A DNA stretch of 8,357 nucleotides, taken from the NCBI GenBank assembly GCA_029263555.1, contig JAJUFW010000100.1:1-8357 (forward strand). Reading direction: 5' to 3'. Under the pieces are notes generated by a model that ran no database searches, was not told the origin of the DNA, and saw nothing but the letters and a program-made list of their open reading frames with translations. The translations under genes and the position numbers were made by a program. Source of the DNA: Alphaproteobacteria bacterium (GTDB lineage: Bacteria; Pseudomonadota; Alphaproteobacteria; DSM-16000; Inquilinaceae). Each line of letters opens with the position of its first letter. Within the stretch, counting starts at the first letter, position 1. Shown here one piece after another: positions 4,970-8,357 of this stretch.

Positions 4970-7117
4970 TCAGAGTGCGCCCGTTTCGGACGATGCGGCC
5001 TCGGGCGGCCCAAGAAAGCGCAGGGCGACGCAGCAGGCGTCCCGCTGCTGCGCCACGCCGCCGGTGTGGCTGGTCAGCGCCGACATCACCGTGTTGACGA
5101 CGGTGTCTACCGAAAGCGCGTCGGACGTCTCGAGAACCTCCCTGAGCCGGGCGTCCCCGAAAGGCTCGTCCGCGGCATCCCGAGTCGCGACGAGGCCCGG
5201 GCTGTGGAAGAACAGGGTGGCGCGCTTCGGGATGTCGATGCGGCGCTGTTGGAAGACCGTCGCGCGCTGCCGGCCCGCGGCCGGATTGCCGAGCGCAGGG
5301 ACCTCCATTACGTCGCCGAGACGCCTCAGCATCAGCGGCTCGGGGAATGAGGCGGTGCTGTAGGTGAAGGAGGCGTCCGCGGTGTCGAGCACGCCCGCGA
5401 GAAGCCTGATCGCCACGCCCTCCCGGTTGTCGAGGCAGAGGAGGTCGTTCACCCGCGTCATCGTATCGTCGGGTTCCGCGCCGAAGGACAGCGTCGATTT
5501 CAAGAGGGTGCGCGCGGTCAGCGTCAGGAAGACGCTGGCCAGCCCGCTTCCGGCGATATTGCCGGCGATCACCGCGATCCGATGGTTGCCGAGCGGGAAG
5601 AAGTCGTAGAAATCGCCCCCGAACTCCCGTGCGGCCAGGAGCGCGCCCCGGGCTTCGGCATCCGATCGCGGGGGCAGGGAGCGCGGCAGGATCGATGCCT
5701 GAATGTCGTTGGCGATCGCAAGCTGCTGCTGAAGGTTGATGAGTTCCGTCTTCGTCCGGAGCGCTTCCTGCAACTCGGCGACGAGCCGGTCCAGCTTCTG
5801 ATGTTGGGTCAACACCCGCTGGGCCATCACCTGGAACGCTACCGCCAGCGATCCGAGGTCGTCGCCGGAACCTACCGTCTTCGCGCCCGAGCGGCTTTGC
5901 GCCTCGATCCGCTCCAGATCGTGCAGCAGTTCTTCCCGCGCCGCGTCGTCGAGCGTTTCGGCGAGCCGCTCCATCTGCTGGCGGATGAAGCGCTGCTGCC
6001 GCTTCTGCATCCGCTCGCGCCGGCGCCGCTGCCGGTCAAGATCCATGTGCTTGTCCCGGAAGACGCGGACGGCCCGGGCGATCCGGCCGATCTCGTCGCC
6101 CCGGCCGGCGCCCAGGACATCGACATCCGTATCGCCTTCGGAAAGCCCGTTCAGCGCCGCAAGGGCGTTCTCGAGCAGGCGGAACGCCCGGTGCAGATAG
6201 ACGTGCAGAATGATCAGCACGACGGCCACGAACAGCACGATCCCGGTGATCGCGAGGCCGTTCGTCAACTTCTCCCGCGTATAGGCGTCGGTGATGTCCC
6301 GCACCGCGACCTGGTAGCCGAGAAGTCCGCCCGCGTCGTCCAGGAGCGGGATGGTGCCGGCGGAGAGAACCCGCTCCCCGAGGCGGACGGTTTCGAGGCC
6401 CGTCGGGAGAGGGGCGGTGCGCTCGGCAAGGATGCTCCGCCAGAGCGCGCGGTCGGTGCCGTGGATCAGCTTGCGGCCGCCGTCGAGAAGGAAGATCTCG
6501 GCGCCGGTACTTTCCTTTACTTCCTCCAGCACTGGCTGCATCGGCGAGAGGAGCGTAACGGTGCCGACGATCGTGCCCCTGTCCAGGATCGGGATCGCGG
6601 CCCTCAGGACCGGATTCCCGTCTCCCAGGCTGCCAATCCCGATTTCGTCGCTGCCGCGCTCCAGCACGCGGGCAAGGACGCCGACATTGACGACCGGCCG
6701 TCCGGAGAGGCCCGAGACCGTCGAATGCACGATGGTTCCGGAGGCGTCCGTCACCTCGACATGGGCGACGGGCGGCGTGGGCGGGAGGCTGCCGAGGCCC
6801 ATGGCCACTAGGCGGGATACGGCCGCCGGGTCGCGCCGGGCAGCCGCTTCGGCAAGCCCCGTCGTCCGGGCGAGGGCATGGCCCGAGCCGGCCAGGGCCT
6901 CGCCCTGCTTTTCGACGACCTTCTGCCAGATCTGGTCCTGGCTCGACAGAGTCGCCTGGGCGACGCGGGCGGTATCCAGCTTCGCTCGCTCGTAGCTCGC
7001 ATAGGCGAAACCCAGGATCAGCAGGAGGATGGCTGCGGTGACGAACAGCGTGATGCGCGTTCGGAGATTCGTGGTCCGGCCTGCCGGGCCGACCGGCATG
7101 TCAGCGGAGGCGTGCAT
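4970..7117 (-). CDS. Membrane sensor: Cache-like domain, HAMP, SpoIIE/PP2C-type (degenerate) phosphatase domain
   Basis: 715 residues from the ATG at 7117. TM1 is at 22-42, a periplasmic Cache-like sensor domain spans about 43-285, TM2 is at 287-308, and a HAMP domain covers 309-362 with GRGDEIGRIARAVRVFR. A basic helical linker is followed by a second HAMP-like segment (383-440, GDDLGSLAVAFQVMAQRV), a coiled coil (436-470) and a SpoIIE/PP2C domain (470-701). The first metal-site motif FGGDFYD is intact (D502), and so is the C-terminal RDACCVALR Asp (D693). The usual GDVSGHG is AGNIAGSG (Asn520), the usual TDG is SPG (639-640), and NAGHPP is replaced by TASFPE. Two of four metal-binding Asp are thus missing, so it is probably a pseudophosphatase or an altered enzyme. 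The start overlaps the MFS gene by 17 bases; another ATG at 7099, one base after the MFS stop, is equally possible, as neither has a clear Shine-Dalgarno. The frame is open further up to 7543, but that part shadows the MFS gene. Confidence 0.9.
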   Translation of the reverse strand: MHASADMPVGPAGRTTNLRTRITLFVTAAILLLILGFAYASYERAKLDTARVAQATLSSQDQIWQKVVEKQGEALAGSGHALARTTGLAEAAARRDPAAVSRLVAMGLGSLPPTPPVAHVEVTDASGTIVHSTVSGLSGRPVVNVGVLARVLERGSDEIGIGSLGDGNPVLRAAIPILDRGTIVGTVTLLSPMQPVLEEVKESTGAEIFLLDGGRKLIHGTDRALWRSILAERTAPLPTGLETVRLGERVLSAGTIPLLDDAGGLLGYQVAVRDITDAYTREKLTNGLAITGIVLFVAVVLIILHVYLHRAFRLLENALAALNGLSEGDTDVDVLGAGRGDEIGRIARAVRVFRDKHMDLDRQRRRRERMQKRQQRFIRQQMERLAETLDDAAREELLHDLERIEAQSRSGAKTVGSGDDLGSLAVAFQVMAQRVLTQHQKLDRLVAELQEALRTKTELINLQQQLAIANDIQASILPRSLPPRSDAEARGALLAAREFGGDFYDFFPLGNHRIAVIAGNIAGSGLASVFLTLTARTLLKSTLSFGAEPDDTMTRVNDLLCLDNREGVAIRLLAGVLDTADASFTYSTASFPEPLMLRRLGDVMEVPALGNPAAGRQRATVFQQRRIDIPKRATLFFHSPGLVATRDAADEPFGDARLREVLETSDALSVDTVVNTVMSALTSHTGGVAQQRDACCVALRFLGPPEAASSETGAL

Positions 7118-8336
7118 CGGTGGGCTGCCGGAAGCGGTGAACGGTGGCAAGGGCGGCGAGCAGCGTCGCCGCGACGATCGACAGGATGCCGAGAAGGATC
7201 TGGCCGCTGCCCGGCCAAATTGCTGTCGCGAGGAGGGCGAGCGCGATGCCGGCGAAACATGCGAGCCCGCCGCCGAATCTGAGGCACAACCCGATCCGCC
7301 GCTCGCCGTGGCGGCGTCGGTCGCCTGCCGACAGTCGCTGCAGGGCGTCTTCGACGAGAGCCTCGGCCGCTCCCAGCATGAGGCCGAGCGACGCCAGGCC
7401 GGTGACGATGGACGCGGGAGCGTCCGTTTCGAACAGAAGCGAGACGATACCGGTGAGGGCGATGACCGCGGAAAGGGCGAACGGACCGCCGAGGACCGAC
7501 CGGGCGAGCCGGGCCCCGACGGCACGTCCGACGAGGAAGCCAACCGCCAGCATCATCAGGGCATAGGGCACCGTCCCGAGCGGCCATCCGGCTTCAAGAA
7601 CCATAAGCGGGACGATGACGCCGCCGAATCCGGCCAGGACGGCCCTGGTCGGCAGGACGACCAGGGCCAGGGCGGTTGCGGTCGGGATGTCCCGGAGGAT
7701 GGCCAGCAATTCCGTGGAATCCGGCCAGGTTGCAGCCGGTCGGTCGGGGGAAAACGGCCGCAGTACGACCAGCGCGAGGATGCCCGCCGCGCCGATCAGG
7801 CCCACCGCCGCGAGGTCGGCGGCACGGGCCTGGTCGGGACCGGCCAGGAGGGCGGCGAGGCCCGCTCCGCAGATGACCGCTTCGGCCAGGGGCGAGCGGA
7901 TGGTCCGGGGTGCTTCCGGCCGGGTGCGGATCAACGCCAGTCCGAAGGCTTCCCCCGTCGCGTGTGCCAGGATCGCGGCGCCGAGCGCGCTCAGGAGACG
8001 GAGGACGACGACGGCGGCGGCCGGCTGTCCGTCCGTCGGCAGAAGCAAGGGGACCGCGGCAAGTCCGGCGCCGAGAAGGGCGCTGCCCCGGCTGCCCAGG
8101 CGCCCGATGACGGGATCGAGGCACCGCCCCGCATAGATCAGAACGGCGAGTGCCCCGGCCAGGAGGGAAATCAGCATCGCGCCGCCGTCGGCCGCGGCGA
8201 ACGTCCGCAGGAGCGCCGGGAACTGCACCGCGACCGCGGTCCAGGTCAGGAAAATGGTGAGCCGCGAGAGCGGGATTTCCTTCTGTGCGGTGATCTCCAC
8301 TCCGGTCCCGGGCTGGAAGCGGCGCTGGCCGCTCAC
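7101..8336 (-). CDS. Second MFS-type transporter, 12 predicted helices
   Basis: 411 residues from a GTG at 8336, ending in TGA at 7101-7103. Twelve hydrophobic helices can be followed: about 26-47, 53-70, 86-100, 106-127, 150-166, 174-192, 219-246, 255-277, 284-302, 308-328, 347-374 and 378-398. The TM2-TM3 loop has a motif A-like GRCLDPVIGRLGSRG, while the TM8-TM9 counterpart ARLARSVLG has lost the Asp of the usual motif. The hydrophilic N-terminal tail of about 25 residues is long for an MFS protein, and the frame is open to the window edge, so the protein could start further out or be fused to another domain. A 4-base GTGA overlap with a short upstream frame supports the GTG. Another GTG lies at codon 13. 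It is the first gene seen in the minus operon, overlapping the sensor gene. The substrate is unknown, and a receptor-like role is possible. Confidence 0.8.
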   Translation of the reverse strand: MSGQRRFQPGTGVEITAQKEIPLSRLTIFLTWTAVAVQFPALLRTFAAADGGAMLISLLAGALAVLIYAGRCLDPVIGRLGSRGSALLGAGLAAVPLLLPTDGQPAAAVVVLRLLSALGAAILAHATGEAFGLALIRTRPEAPRTIRSPLAEAVICGAGLAALLAGPDQARAADLAAVGLIGAAGILALVVLRPFSPDRPAATWPDSTELLAILRDIPTATALALVVLPTRAVLAGFGGVIVPLMVLEAGWPLGTVPYALMMLAVGFLVGRAVGARLARSVLGGPFALSAVIALTGIVSLLFETDAPASIVTGLASLGLMLGAAEALVEDALQRLSAGDRRRHGERRIGLCLRFGGGLACFAGIALALLATAIWPGSGQILLGILSIVAATLLAALATVHRFRQPTDARLR

Positions 8337-8357
8337 CTGCGCCGCAAGCTGCTGGCC
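8333..8357 (-). CDS. Possible 3' end of an upstream gene (right edge)
   Basis: In the frame one base behind the MFS gene, the last 25 bases read ASSLRRR and stop at TGA (8335-8333). With the GTG at 8336 this makes a GTGA overlap, a common junction in operons. The piece is too short to identify, and it conflicts with the alternative that the MFS frame itself continues past the edge. Confidence 0.25.

Noticed and set aside
5582..6811. Long open frame (409 codons) on the plus strand opposite the sensor gene
   Set aside because: Its translation is rich in Arg, Gly, Pro, Asp and Glu with no domain, and it is the antisense of a clear Cache-HAMP-SpoIIE gene; long shadows are expected at this GC content.
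7118..7543. N-terminal extension of the sensor protein to 7543
   Set aside because: The extra 142 residues are Ser/Arg/Pro-rich shadow sequence inside the second MFS gene; the protein proper begins at 7117 or 7099, just before TM1.
7594..8136. Several overlapping open frames on both strands opposite or within the second MFS gene
   Set aside because: Arg/Pro/Gly-rich translations without motifs; they are frame shadows of a hydrophobic 12-helix protein.

Overview
The window is very GC-rich and densely coding, with strong G/C bias at third codon positions. The gene families, especially the TrpX-type binding protein and the Cache/HAMP/SpoIIE sensor, suggest an alphaproteobacterium, perhaps of the Rhodospirillales type. 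That placement is inference; no rRNA or other marker is present. I see no tRNA, rRNA, insertion sequence or CRISPR array, and no gene-free stretch longer than about 50 bases.

The layout is two convergent gene blocks. The plus-strand block (1-3958) reads: the C-terminal two thirds of an MFS transporter cut by the left edge; a periplasmic substrate-binding protein of the ABC_sub_bind (TrpX-like) family with a twin-arginine-type signal; a GNAT acetyltransferase; and an ATP-grasp ligase. Junctions are a 1-base overlap, an 11-base gap and a 51-base gap, and each internal start has a Shine-Dalgarno sequence, so this looks like one operon whose promoter lies left of the window.

The minus-strand block (8336 down to 3978) reads: a second, 12-helix MFS transporter; a membrane sensor with a periplasmic Cache-like domain, two HAMP-like segments and a SpoIIE/PP2C domain that has lost two of its four metal-binding Asp residues; and a pentameric ligand-gated ion channel (pLGIC) subunit related to GLIC/ELIC and the animal Cys-loop receptors. 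The MFS and sensor genes overlap slightly, and the channel gene follows after 38 bases. The first gene appears to overlap the end of another gene at the right edge by a GTGA junction, so this operon probably also starts outside the window.

The blocks meet at a perfect 12-bp hairpin (3944-3970) whose 3-base loop is the stop codon of the ATP-grasp gene; it is a probable shared terminator. The two MFS proteins, one per block, align without gaps across TM7-TM8, which ties the blocks together.

A working hypothesis, not a demonstrated function: the plus block makes, modifies, moves and binds a small amino-acid-like compound (ATP-grasp + GNAT + MFS + binding protein), while the minus block senses a ligand across the inner membrane (MFS-like protein, Cache-HAMP-pseudophosphatase, ligand-gated channel). 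The pLGIC beside a degenerate SpoIIE sensor and a small-molecule ligase operon is the most unusual content of the window.
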